Below are positions 1 to 5,997 of a stretch of 6,024 nt of DNA, piece by piece. Every line of letters begins with the position of its first letter. The first letter of the stretch is position 1. Position numbers and translations under genes: made by a program. A model generated the notes under the pieces. The model had not been told where the DNA came from, did not search any database, and saw only the letters and a list, made by a program, of their open reading frames with translations. The DNA comes from Myxococcales bacterium (GTDB lineage Bacteria > Myxococcota > Polyangia > Fen-1088). The stretch spans positions 9,241 through 15,264 of the forward strand of contig PMLH01000602.1 of the NCBI GenBank assembly GCA_003159055.1, written 5' to 3'.

Positions 1-1
1 C

Positions 2-1264
2 AAGGTGATGGCGCGGGAGTTCGCGGCGAGCGAAGAGGCCCTGGCGCGTTTCCATCGCGAGGCCCAGGTGACGAGCGGACTCGGCCATCCGCATATCGTG
101 CAGGTTTTCGACTTCAGCACAACCCCAGACGGCAATCCCTTCATTGTGATGGAATGCCTCGAGGGCGAGGATCTCGAACATCGCCTGCGCCGCGTTGGCC
201 GCCTTCCCGCACCTGACGTCGCCCACATGGTCAAGCAAGTCGCGTCTGCCCTGACAGCCACGCACGGCCAAGGCATCGTCCACCGCGACCTGAAACCCGG
301 CAACATCTATTTGCTGGAGGTCGCAGGCGAAACCGACTTCGTCAAGGTGCTGGATTTTGGCATCAGCAAGGTTCGTTCGGCGGCAACCAAGCTGACCCGA
401 GCTGCGGAAATCATCGGCACGCCGAACTACATGTCGCCCGAACAAGCCCTTGGTAGGGTCGACGAGGTCGACGACTGCACCGATCAGTGGGCGCTCGCGT
501 GCATTGCGTGGGAGTGTCTGATGGGCCACTGTGTCTTCGCCGGTGACAACGCGCACTCGATTCTCTTTCAGGTCGTGCATGAGCCCATCCCGCGAATCGA
601 CAGCACCACTGTGGATTTTCCTCCCCAGGTTGAGGCCGTGCTGCTCAAGGCGTTGGCGAAGAACAAGAACGAGCGATTCGCGAATGTGAACGACTTCGCG
701 GTCGCGCTCGAGAAGGCGGCGCTGGGATTGCCCTTAGGACAAGAATCCCAGCCCGCCCCGGCGTCCCGCCCGAAGACGCAAGCGCTGGCTTGGGACCCCG
801 CAACCGCACCCTTGGCGACCTCGCTGCCGAGCACCTTCACCCAAACCGCTGGCGAATTGGACGCCGCGCTCGACGAGGTGCCATCGCATGCGAAATGGGG
901 TTGGGCGGCCATCATTGGGGTCGTCGCGGCTCTGCTGGTCGGCGGTCTTTGGCTGCTGCGGGCACCGCCCGAGCCCAAGCCGGTGGTTGTGAGTCCGTCA
1001 CCTCAGCCGTCGGTCGCCGCTGCTCCCGCACCTCTTCCACCTGCACCAAGAATCGAACCGGTCGCAGCTCCCACGCCATCGCCTGCTCCAGCGCAGAAGC
1101 CGGAGCCGCCCCCGACGTTGGGCGACGCACCCGCCGGAAAGCTTGAGCAGGAAACTCCTGCCACAACCGAAAAACCGACCCGTTTGCGGCGAGAGGATGG
1201 CCAGGATCCACCCAGACCTCAGCCATCGCCGAAGTCGAAAAGCAAAATCCTCAGAACACTATGA
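2..1264 (+). CDS. Hanks-type Ser/Thr protein kinase with one membrane helix, 5'-truncated by window edge
   Basis: Cytoplasmic eukaryotic-like Ser/Thr kinase that should transfer phosphate from ATP to protein Ser/Thr. The frame is open from base 2, whose first codon (AAG, followed by GTG ATG) reads K-V-M and fits the ATP-anchoring lysine of subdomain II. The glycine loop and true start therefore lie outside the window. Counting residues from the GTG at base 5: helix-C Glu in FHREA (E19), catalytic loop HRDLKPGN (93-100, catalytic D95), DFG at 117-119, activation segment ending in GTPNYMSPE (E146), then DQWALACIAWECL for subdomain IX. All key catalytic residues in view are intact, and the RD motif suggests activation-loop phosphorylation. 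The domain ends near residue 237. A membrane helix follows at about 298-318 (nt 896-958), then a roughly 100-residue Pro/Ala-rich tail with a basic end. No PASTA or other sensor domain is visible. The stop overlaps the next start (ATGA). The substrate is unknown. Confidence 0.95.
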   Translation, partial: KVMAREFAASEEALARFHREAQVTSGLGHPHIVQVFDFSTTPDGNPFIVMECLEGEDLEHRLRRVGRLPAPDVAHMVKQVASALTATHGQGIVHRDLKPGNIYLLEVAGETDFVKVLDFGISKVRSAATKLTRAAEIIGTPNYMSPEQALGRVDEVDDCTDQWALACIAWECLMGHCVFAGDNAHSILFQVVHEPIPRIDSTTVDFPPQVEAVLLKALAKNKNERFANVNDFAVALEKAALGLPLGQESQPAPASRPKTQALAWDPATAPLATSLPSTFTQTAGELDAALDEVPSHAKWGWAAIIGVVAALLVGGLWLLRAPPEPKPVVVSPSPQPSVAAAPAPLPPAPRIEPVAAPTPSPAPAQKPEPPPTLGDAPAGKLEQETPATTEKPTRLRREDGQDPPRPQPSPKSKSKILRTL

Positions 1265-2847
1265 CAACACACCTTTCGTACGTCCTGTTTCTCCTGCTTG
1301 CGCAGGCGGCACCGCCATCATCAGCGGCGCCGCCGGCAGCCGCGGCCGCCACGCCGCTCGTCGGTCCCAAAGAAAAAGCCAAGGCAAAGGTGCTCCTCGA
1401 CCAAGCCTCTCGGCTGTACGACAAGCACGAGTACGCCCAGGCTCTTGAGAAATTCACCGCCGCCTACGACATCTATCCCTCGCCCAACCTCTTGTACAAC
1501 ATCGGCCAGACCTACCAGGATCTGGCGAGGCCAGTCGAAGCCCTGGAGACCTTCGAACGCTTTCTTGCGGTCACGGAAACCGACCCGTCTCGCGCGGTCC
1601 AGCAACAGCGAAACGAAGTCCGCTCTTTGATGGACGCAGCGAGGAAGAAGGTTGGACGCCTGCACATCGACTGTCCGATTGCGGGTGCCGAGATCAAGCT
1701 GGACGGCAAGCGCGTCGGAATTGCGCCACTGCCCGCCCCGCTTTGGGTGGAGCCGGGTATCCATCAGATCACCGCCACGGTCGCCCAAGGCTTTTCCCCC
1801 GGGCTGGAAAATGCATCGATCAGCCCCGGGGAATTCAAGTCGTCGACGGTGGAGATGAAACCAATTCCGCCACCTGCGCCGCCGCCCAGCCCCGAGCCCG
1901 CGAAGCTGACCCCAGCCCAAATCGCCGCCGAACACGACAGGAAGGCCCAGCTCTTCTATGAAGTGGGCAACTACGGCGAAGCCATCAACGAGTTCGAGGC
2001 GGAGTACATCATCACTGCCAACCCGAATGTCCTCTACAACCTCGGGCAGGTCTACCGGTTGGCGCAAAAGCCCGAGCAAGCCATTCGCGCCTACCGGCGG
2101 TATTTGGAACGCCAGCCCAAGGCCGAAAATCGCCAGAGCGTCCAGAGGTTGATTGCGGATCTCGAGGATTCCCTGCGCGCAAAGAATGCATCGAGCCCGC
2201 CGGCAGGAACGGCGACTGCACCGCTGACGTCTGGACCGGCACCAGGGACATATTCCCAGCCCAGACCGGCATATCCACCCCCGGGGTATGGCTATTCGCA
2301 GCCCTACTACCCGCCGGTGGAAATGCGACCTTTGTACCTCGATTACGACTCCGACAAACCCATTCCCCCCGGGTACCAAGTGGAGAGCAACGCCCGCAAG
2401 GGATTTGTGATTTCGGGTAGCATCATTTTCGGGATCAGCTACGTGATCGCTGTGGCAGTTGCCGGCTCGACCACGGAATCCAGTTCGTCCTCCAGCTCCT
2501 CCTCATCCTCCAGCGCCAGCCATGTGCCGTTCGACAGTTCCTTGCTGTACATTCCCGTGCTTGGACCATGGCTCGCGCTCGATTCGGTGGAAACCAAGAC
2601 CTGTTCTGCCTCCAGCAGCAGCTACCAGTCCTGCACGAACGACAACACCACGGCGAGTGCTTGGAAGGTGATGCTGACGATTGGCGGTGCTACTCAGACT
2701 TTGGGCGCTGGCTTCATTATCTTGGGACTCGCCGTGCGATCACACCAGCTCGTGCTCACCGAGCATGTGCGGGCCTCGGTGGTGCCCGTCCGGTTGGGGC
2801 ACTCGGGTCAGGGGCTCGCCTTGGTGGGCTCGTTCGGCGGGCTGTAG
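1261..2847 (+). CDS. Exported TPR-PEGA-TPR protein with C-terminal membrane module
   Basis: Probable envelope protein and partner of the kinase encoded just upstream; function not established. Order of parts: hydrophobic N-terminus with likely cleavage after AQA (residue 16), lacking the usual Lys/Arg n-region; Ala/Pro stretch to about 35; TPR block 42-102 (LYDKHEYAQALEKF, NLLYNIGQTY); PEGA-type beta domain about 132-200 (GRLHIDCPIAGAEIKLDGK); Pro-rich hinge; second TPR block 223-285 (NVLYNLGQVY); Pro/Tyr-rich linker around 325-365; hydrophobic segment 381-403; 12-Ser run 407-418; hydrophobic LLYIPVLGPWLAL 428-440; Cys448 and Cys458; hydrophobic 468-492. TPR and PEGA modules are known for protein-protein and envelope contacts. 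The ATG at 1261 overlaps the kinase stop and has no Shine-Dalgarno in front, so translation is probably coupled. Membrane topology is inferred; with a cleaved signal the TPR/PEGA part would be periplasmic. Confidence 0.9.
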   Translation: MTTHLSYVLFLLLAQAAPPSSAAPPAAAAATPLVGPKEKAKAKVLLDQASRLYDKHEYAQALEKFTAAYDIYPSPNLLYNIGQTYQDLARPVEALETFERFLAVTETDPSRAVQQQRNEVRSLMDAARKKVGRLHIDCPIAGAEIKLDGKRVGIAPLPAPLWVEPGIHQITATVAQGFSPGLENASISPGEFKSSTVEMKPIPPPAPPPSPEPAKLTPAQIAAEHDRKAQLFYEVGNYGEAINEFEAEYIITANPNVLYNLGQVYRLAQKPEQAIRAYRRYLERQPKAENRQSVQRLIADLEDSLRAKNASSPPAGTATAPLTSGPAPGTYSQPRPAYPPPGYGYSQPYYPPVEMRPLYLDYDSDKPIPPGYQVESNARKGFVISGSIIFGISYVIAVAVAGSTTESSSSSSSSSSSSASHVPFDSSLLYIPVLGPWLALDSVETKTCSASSSSYQSCTNDNTTASAWKVMLTIGGATQTLGAGFIILGLAVRSHQLVLTEHVRASVVPVRLGHSGQGLALVGSFGGL

Positions 2848-2880
2848 ATCTCGCAGCCCCTAGCGTCGCTCGCGGGCTGC
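2839..2880. terminator. Possible bidirectional terminator: alternative hairpins at convergent gene ends
   Basis: The block CAGCCC at 2854-2859 can pair with GGGCTG at 2839-2844 (6 bp, 9-base loop). Extended to GCAGCCC (2853-2859) it can pair instead with GGGCTGC at 2874-2880 (7 bp, 14-base loop). Both stems are perfect and mutually exclusive, and they straddle the two stop codons of the converging genes. Neither strand has a T-run after the stem, so a classical intrinsic terminator is not shown. Chance pairing in GC-rich DNA is a real alternative. Confidence 0.3.
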
Positions 2881-3639
2881 CAGCAGCGCGTGCACCAGCT
2901 CGGCAAAACCGCGCGCCGACTCCGCCAGGGTGACGAAGGCCGGGCGATCATTGCCGAGCTCGTCCAGGAACCTCGTCACGTTACGAACGCCCACGCTGGT
3001 TTTGCGCAGCCGCGCGAACAGCGAGCGATCGTTGCTGCTGTCCCCGACGAAAAGAATGCTCTCGTCGGGGCTCGCGCAGGCCTCGGGCGACAGCGGCTGC
3101 AGCGCCGCGAGCAGTCCCTCGGCTTTGCCCCACCCTGACGGCCGAACGTGGATGTGGATCGAGCTCGCCATCACTTCGAAGTCCGGATCGACGACTCTCT
3201 GGCTGGCCGCAAGCGCCGCCGCATCGAAGCTGGGGGGCCGCACGAAGGCGCGCTCGAACAAACGGAAGGCATCGTCGGGCGTTACTTTCAGTTGATAGGC
3301 ATCGCGCAGTCGGGCGCCGTTGTCGGCGAGCCTGGCGAAGAATTGCTCGTCCCGCTGCGGTCCCAAATCGATCCGCTCACCGTCGGAATCGAACGCCACC
3401 AGCCCATTCTCGGCTACCGCGACCTTCACCGCCGGCAAGTAGCTGGCCAAGGCCTGCGCCCAGCCCGCCGGCCGCCCGGTGACCAGCGCAACCACAATTC
3501 CCGCCGCGCCCAGCGCCTCAAGACACTCGAGGGTGCTCGCAGGCAGGCGACCCGCGGCGGTGATGGTGTCGTCGATATCAGCCGCCAACACGCGAATGCG
3601 CGCCAAGGTCGCAGCGGCTAGGTTGGAAAGTGGTTGCAT
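2860..3639 (-). CDS. HAD-superfamily hydrolase, Cof/IIB-like phosphatase
   Basis: Soluble Mg-dependent phosphohydrolase acting through an aspartyl-phosphate intermediate. All four HAD motifs are present in order: motif I DIDDT with nucleophile D21 and acid/base D23; motif II VTGR with T54; motif III K172 in GWGKAEG; motif IV GDSSND with D200 and D204. The large cap insertion between motifs II and III (about residues 80-165) and the 259-residue length fit the class IIB (Cof-like) group, which includes sugar-phosphate, sucrose-phosphate and phosphoglycolate-type phosphatases; the substrate cannot be read from sequence. The ATG at 3639 gives about 15 residues before the core beta strand, somewhat more than in most Cof proteins. 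A GTG at codon 17 would leave only four residues before D21, so I keep the ATG although no good ribosome-binding site precedes it. The gene lies 75 bases downstream of the small exported-protein gene on the same strand. Confidence 0.9.
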   Translation of the reverse strand: MQPLSNLAAATLARIRVLAADIDDTITAAGRLPASTLECLEALGAAGIVVALVTGRPAGWAQALASYLPAVKVAVAENGLVAFDSDGERIDLGPQRDEQFFARLADNGARLRDAYQLKVTPDDAFRLFERAFVRPPSFDAAALAASQRVVDPDFEVMASSIHIHVRPSGWGKAEGLLAALQPLSPEACASPDESILFVGDSSNDRSLFARLRKTSVGVRNVTRFLDELGNDRPAFVTLAESARGFAELVHALLAARERR

Positions 3640-3714
3640 CGCGGCATGTATCCACGCGCTACACCCAGGCCGCAGCGGTCGGGCGGGGCGAGAAAAGGTC
3701 GAGTCCGGATTCGG

Positions 3715-3921
3715 CTACAGCTCGAAGCCGTAGGGCTTCTTGCCGTCCTTGTCCTTCTTCTTTGTGCTGTCGCCTTCGGGCTTCTTCGCCCGCTTCCTCT
3801 TGCAAGAGGTCTCGTGCGACGAGGCTTGCACCGTGGCGGGTTCAGCCGCGTCGGCGGCTGCGACGAAGACAGGGGCGATGAAGGAAACAGCGATCGTGAC
3901 GAGTGCTACTGTGAAGCGCAT
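3715..3921 (-). CDS. Small lysine-rich exported protein, function unknown
   Basis: A 68-residue protein I cannot assign to a named family. Residues 1-26 read as a Sec signal peptide: Arg2, hydrophobic core TVALVTIAVSFIAPVFV, and an Ala-rich cleavage area (AAADAA). The mature part, only about 42-47 residues, begins with a short Ala/Ser segment, has a single Cys40, and is then strongly basic (KRKRAKK, KKKDKDGKK), ending in the aromatic tail PYGFEL. It could bind anionic partners such as nucleic acid, LPS or peptidoglycan teichoic-like polymers, but that is only suggested by charge. The start ATG has no clear Shine-Dalgarno. A perfect 7-bp inverted repeat lies 16 bases upstream of the start. The gene sits between the lipoprotein gene (89-base gap) and the HAD phosphatase gene (75-base gap), all on the minus strand. 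The organised signal peptide is the main argument that it is real. Confidence 0.72.
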   Translation of the reverse strand: MRFTVALVTIAVSFIAPVFVAAADAAEPATVQASSHETSCKRKRAKKPEGDSTKKKDKDGKKPYGFEL

Positions 3922-3937
3922 GACTGATTTTGACAGT

Positions 3938-3958
3938 CTAGCGGAAAATGCCCGCTAG
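3938..3958. repeat. Perfect 7-bp inverted repeat between lipoprotein and small-protein genes
   Basis: CTAGCGG (3938-3944) and CCGCTAG (3952-3958) are exact inverted copies around a 7-base spacer, AAAATGC. The element lies 52 bases past the lipoprotein stop and 16 bases before the start of the 68-residue protein on the minus strand. It could be an operator, a 5'-leader hairpin or the stem of a terminator for the lipoprotein transcript. No T-run follows it on the minus strand, so the terminator reading is weak. Confidence 0.45.
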
Positions 3959-4010
3959 GCCGCCAGCTTTTCTTGCAGCATGCGTGTGTTTGCTGATGGC
4001 GAAGGCTAAC

Positions 4011-5807
4011 CTACTGCGCTGGCGGCCCGCCCACGGCCCCAAGAACGCCCTGCACAACCTTGCCGATGCTGTCCAAACTGCCGAGAGGGATTCGGAATTC
4101 GCCCGTCATCGCGCCTCCCGTGTACAGGTCGAACACGAACGGCGCCTTCATCTCTGCCACACCAGGTAAGGATCCGGCCATCGCGGCCATCTGGCTCGCC
4201 GGAAGGTCCTTCGCCTTTCCGAACAGTCGCAAGAGGATGGCGACGATGTCCGCCGAGGCCATGCCTTCCATGCCCTGCGTGCTGGCCAAGGCGGCCGCCA
4301 CAATCGGTGCGGTCTTGACGTTCCCCACAGGTCCGTAGCTGGAAATGAAGTCGCGCGCTTTTTGACCGGTCCCCTGCACCAGCCTGCCCGCCTTCACCGT
4401 GATCATGGTCTTGACCGCGTCACCCCCGGCCATGGCTTGGGCCATGGCTTTGGCCGTGGCATCGCTGTTCTGGATCTTCTTCTCGACCTCGACGCTGTCC
4501 TTCTTCCGCTTGATCTTAAGCGCGCTCGCCTTTCGGCCCTCCAGCTCTGCCTCCCAGGCGTTCTGCGAAGTGAGCAAAGCCACCGCCGCATTGATGGCGA
4601 GCTTCGGATCTGCGCCCTGCTTCAGCGACGAGCTGCACAGGCTGGTGAAACCAACCGCCACCGGCTCGACCACGCACGACACATCCGCCACCATGCCGAA
4701 CCATTGGGTCATATCCCGCCGCATCGCCTGCCCGGCTGGGCCCGAAGCTTCAAACGCATGGGCAAACGGCATGAACCACGATGAAAGATCCCCCATCGCC
4801 AGTACCACCGTTCCGTCGCTGCGGATGGGCAGACGCTCGTCGAATGCGTAGGGCGCCCGGCGCGCAATTCTGGTCGCAAGCTCGGTCCCTGGCAGTGGAA
4901 CCAGCTCCGCGCGGACCAGCACGCCGTCCTTCGGACCGACGTCGAGGACCAGTCGAATCTCCGAAGCCTCGATCGCCATCTTGGCCAGCGACTCGGCCAG
5001 ACCGACCACCATGCGCTGCGCGCCGGCGGCCAGCTTTGGACCTGCCGATTGCGCGGCTGTCGCCAAAGCGCCGGTCAGACGCGCGACGATCTGCTCGTTC
5101 GACTGTCCGCTGGCCTTCGCCAAGGCTTGTGGCAGGGCCGAAAGCACGATCTGGCCGTCCTTGGCGCTGCCCCGGGGGCTGACCTGTGCGCTCTCGGCCA
5201 GACCGCCGCCCAAGAGCAACGCATCGGCCGAATTGGAAACGAACAGCGTGCGGCCCCTGCTGGCAGCCCAGATCGAATCTCCGTCGCCGACCTTGCGTTC
5301 AAACACCCCATCGTGCTGCGCGCCCGGCTTGCCCAAATCATCCAACGTCTGCCTCGCGCCCGCTGCATCTTTGAAGGTCATGGCTGCGCAGTAGCCTTTC
5401 CCGGCCGACTTGGGCGGCAAAACCCATACGATGGCGACCGTGGCCGCCTGATCCAGCCGATCCCAGACCTGGCGGAAATGCGCTGCATCGCCTACCAACC
5501 CGAGCGATCCAAGCGACGACAACAACTCCTGCCCGGCTTGCATCGGCAGCCCAAGCCGCTTCGACAAAGCATCGAGGTCAGCGACAATTCTGCTCGGCGC
5601 GACTGAGACCAGGCTGCCGACCAGCGACGCCTTCGCCGTGGAGGTGGGCGCGAAAATCGGCTCGACCGGCGCCGCCACCGCGGGTGCAGAAACGACAGGG
5701 GCCGCCGCCGGTGCCGGGGCCGGCGCGGGCTGGCCGGTGGTCCCACATCCGGCCGCGAGAATGAGAAGAGCTGTACAAGAAAAGAACGCTTGCCTTGGTG
5801 CTTTCAT
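4011..5807 (-). CDS. Large exported lipoprotein of unknown function
   Basis: A 598-residue lipoprotein. The N-terminus is a textbook type II signal peptide: Lys2/Arg5, a hydrophobic stretch, then lipobox LAAGC with lipidated Cys21. Gly22 is not an inner-membrane retention residue under the enterobacterial +2 rule, so outer-membrane placement is plausible. Residues 22-50 are an Ala/Pro-rich tether. The rest is soluble alpha/beta-looking sequence without a catalytic motif I recognise: an Ala/Leu-rich helical segment with RIVADLDALSKRLGLP, then strand-rich stretches such as ATVAIVWVLPP and GRTLFVSNSADALLLGGG, a second half beginning near SDGTVVLAMGDLSSWF, a Lys-rich patch KALKIKRKKD-like (LKIKRKKDSVEVEKK), and a strand-rich C-terminus. 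Strand-helix units ending in a self-displaying loop loosely recall DUF3352-type proteins, but I cannot confirm this. Cys378 and Cys391 could form a disulfide. The first gene of the minus-strand series, with its own promoter candidate just upstream. Confidence 0.88.
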   Translation of the reverse strand: MKAPRQAFFSCTALLILAAGCGTTGQPAPAPAPAAAPVVSAPAVAAPVEPIFAPTSTAKASLVGSLVSVAPSRIVADLDALSKRLGLPMQAGQELLSSLGSLGLVGDAAHFRQVWDRLDQAATVAIVWVLPPKSAGKGYCAAMTFKDAAGARQTLDDLGKPGAQHDGVFERKVGDGDSIWAASRGRTLFVSNSADALLLGGGLAESAQVSPRGSAKDGQIVLSALPQALAKASGQSNEQIVARLTGALATAAQSAGPKLAAGAQRMVVGLAESLAKMAIEASEIRLVLDVGPKDGVLVRAELVPLPGTELATRIARRAPYAFDERLPIRSDGTVVLAMGDLSSWFMPFAHAFEASGPAGQAMRRDMTQWFGMVADVSCVVEPVAVGFTSLCSSSLKQGADPKLAINAAVALLTSQNAWEAELEGRKASALKIKRKKDSVEVEKKIQNSDATAKAMAQAMAGGDAVKTMITVKAGRLVQGTGQKARDFISSYGPVGNVKTAPIVAAALASTQGMEGMASADIVAILLRLFGKAKDLPASQMAAMAGSLPGVAEMKAPFVFDLYTGGAMTGEFRIPLGSLDSIGKVVQGVLGAVGGPPAQ

Positions 5808-5819
5808 GATGAGGCAAGC

Positions 5820-5848
5820 AAGATACGACCGATCGCGCTGGGTGCCAA
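5820..5848 (-). promoter_or_regulatory. Sigma70-like promoter for the lipoprotein gene
   Basis: On the minus strand TTGGCA (5848-5843, five of six matches to TTGACA) and TATCTT (5825-5820, four of six matches to TATAAT) are separated by exactly 17 bases. Initiation about seven bases after the -10 box would fall near 5813, only some 6 bases before the lipoprotein ATG at 5807. That leaves no room for a Shine-Dalgarno, and none is visible, implying a nearly leaderless mRNA. Confidence 0.55.
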
Positions 5849-5864
5849 GCCCGCCCTGCGGGTT
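5848..5864. repeat. Small palindrome abutting the -35 box
   Basis: CCCGC (5850-5854) and GCGGG (5858-5862) form a perfect 5-bp inverted repeat around CCT, extendable outward by one G-T wobble and one A-T pair to 5848-5864. It overlaps the edge of the lipoprotein -35 hexamer by one base, a position suited to an operator. The arms are short and GC-only at the core, so chance is likely. Confidence 0.25.
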
Positions 5865-5903
5865 CTGGGATTCGGAGTAGCGGGGAGCAGTGTAGGTGTG
5901 GGT

Positions 5904-5951
5904 GACAGAGACGGAGACGGAGACAGGGGCTGAGGCGGGGACGGAGACGGT
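5904..5951. repeat. Degenerate GACGGA hexanucleotide repeat in a purine-rich tract
   Basis: Four consecutive six-base units, GACAGA, GACGGA, GACGGA and GACAGG, occupy 5904-5927. After a 12-base interruption (GGCTGAGGCGGG type) two more units, GACGGA and GACGGT, occupy 5940-5951. The plus strand around it (5878-5960) is strongly purine-rich with several GGG/GGGG runs. It lies in the divergent intergenic region, about 55 bases upstream of the lipoprotein -35 box. Confidence 0.7.
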
Positions 5952-5984
5952 GGGCCAGGGCGTTGGGCATAGGCATTAAGCGGC

Positions 5985-5992
5985 AGAGGGGG
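5985..5992 (+). promoter_or_regulatory. Ribosome-binding-site-like AGAGGGGG before the right-edge start codons
   Basis: AGAGGGGG ends five bases before an ATG at 5998 and eight bases before a second in-frame ATG at 6001. The spacing to the second suits a normal Shine-Dalgarno better. It is the clearest ribosome-binding-site-like sequence in the window, but the surrounding tract is G-rich anyway. Confidence 0.35.
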
Positions 5993-5997
5993 ACAGA

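Noticed and set aside
568..1226. Open frames on both strands overlapping the kinase tail (568-978, 790-1146, 912-1226)
   Set aside because: They overlap the kinase frame, which carries intact motifs and a membrane helix, and their products are low-complexity with no recognisable feature.
1321..2379. Long minus-strand open frame (352 codons) opposite the TPR/PEGA gene
   Set aside because: It is fully antisense to a gene with clear TPR and PEGA motifs, its translation is Arg/Gly-rich without domains or signal peptide, and such mirror frames are expected in GC-rich coding DNA.
3148..3621. Plus-strand open frame of 157 codons opposite the HAD gene
   Set aside because: The minus strand here encodes all four HAD motifs in order; the plus-strand product is an Arg/Gly/Gln-rich mirror translation.
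3640..3717. Terminator or promoter between the small-protein gene and the HAD gene
   Set aside because: TCCGGA near 3703-3709 is self-palindromic but leaves no loop, and no -35/-10 pair with acceptable spacing could be found in the 75-base gap.
4362..5606. Plus-strand open frames opposite the lipoprotein gene (4362-4784, 4399-4851, 5049-5606)
   Set aside because: The minus-strand frame is continuous for 598 codons and starts with a proper lipobox signal peptide. The opposite frames are fragmented and featureless.
5834..5850. Possible sigma54 promoter (TGGCACCCAGCGCG) upstream of the lipoprotein gene
   Set aside because: The GG and GC elements do not fall at the required 10-base spacing, and the same bases form a better sigma70-type match.
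5578..5976. Minus-strand frame of 132 codons through the intergenic repeat into the lipoprotein gene
   Set aside because: Its N-terminal part is a translation of the hexanucleotide repeat (repetitive Arg/Leu/Pro/His), and it overlaps the lipoprotein gene in another frame.
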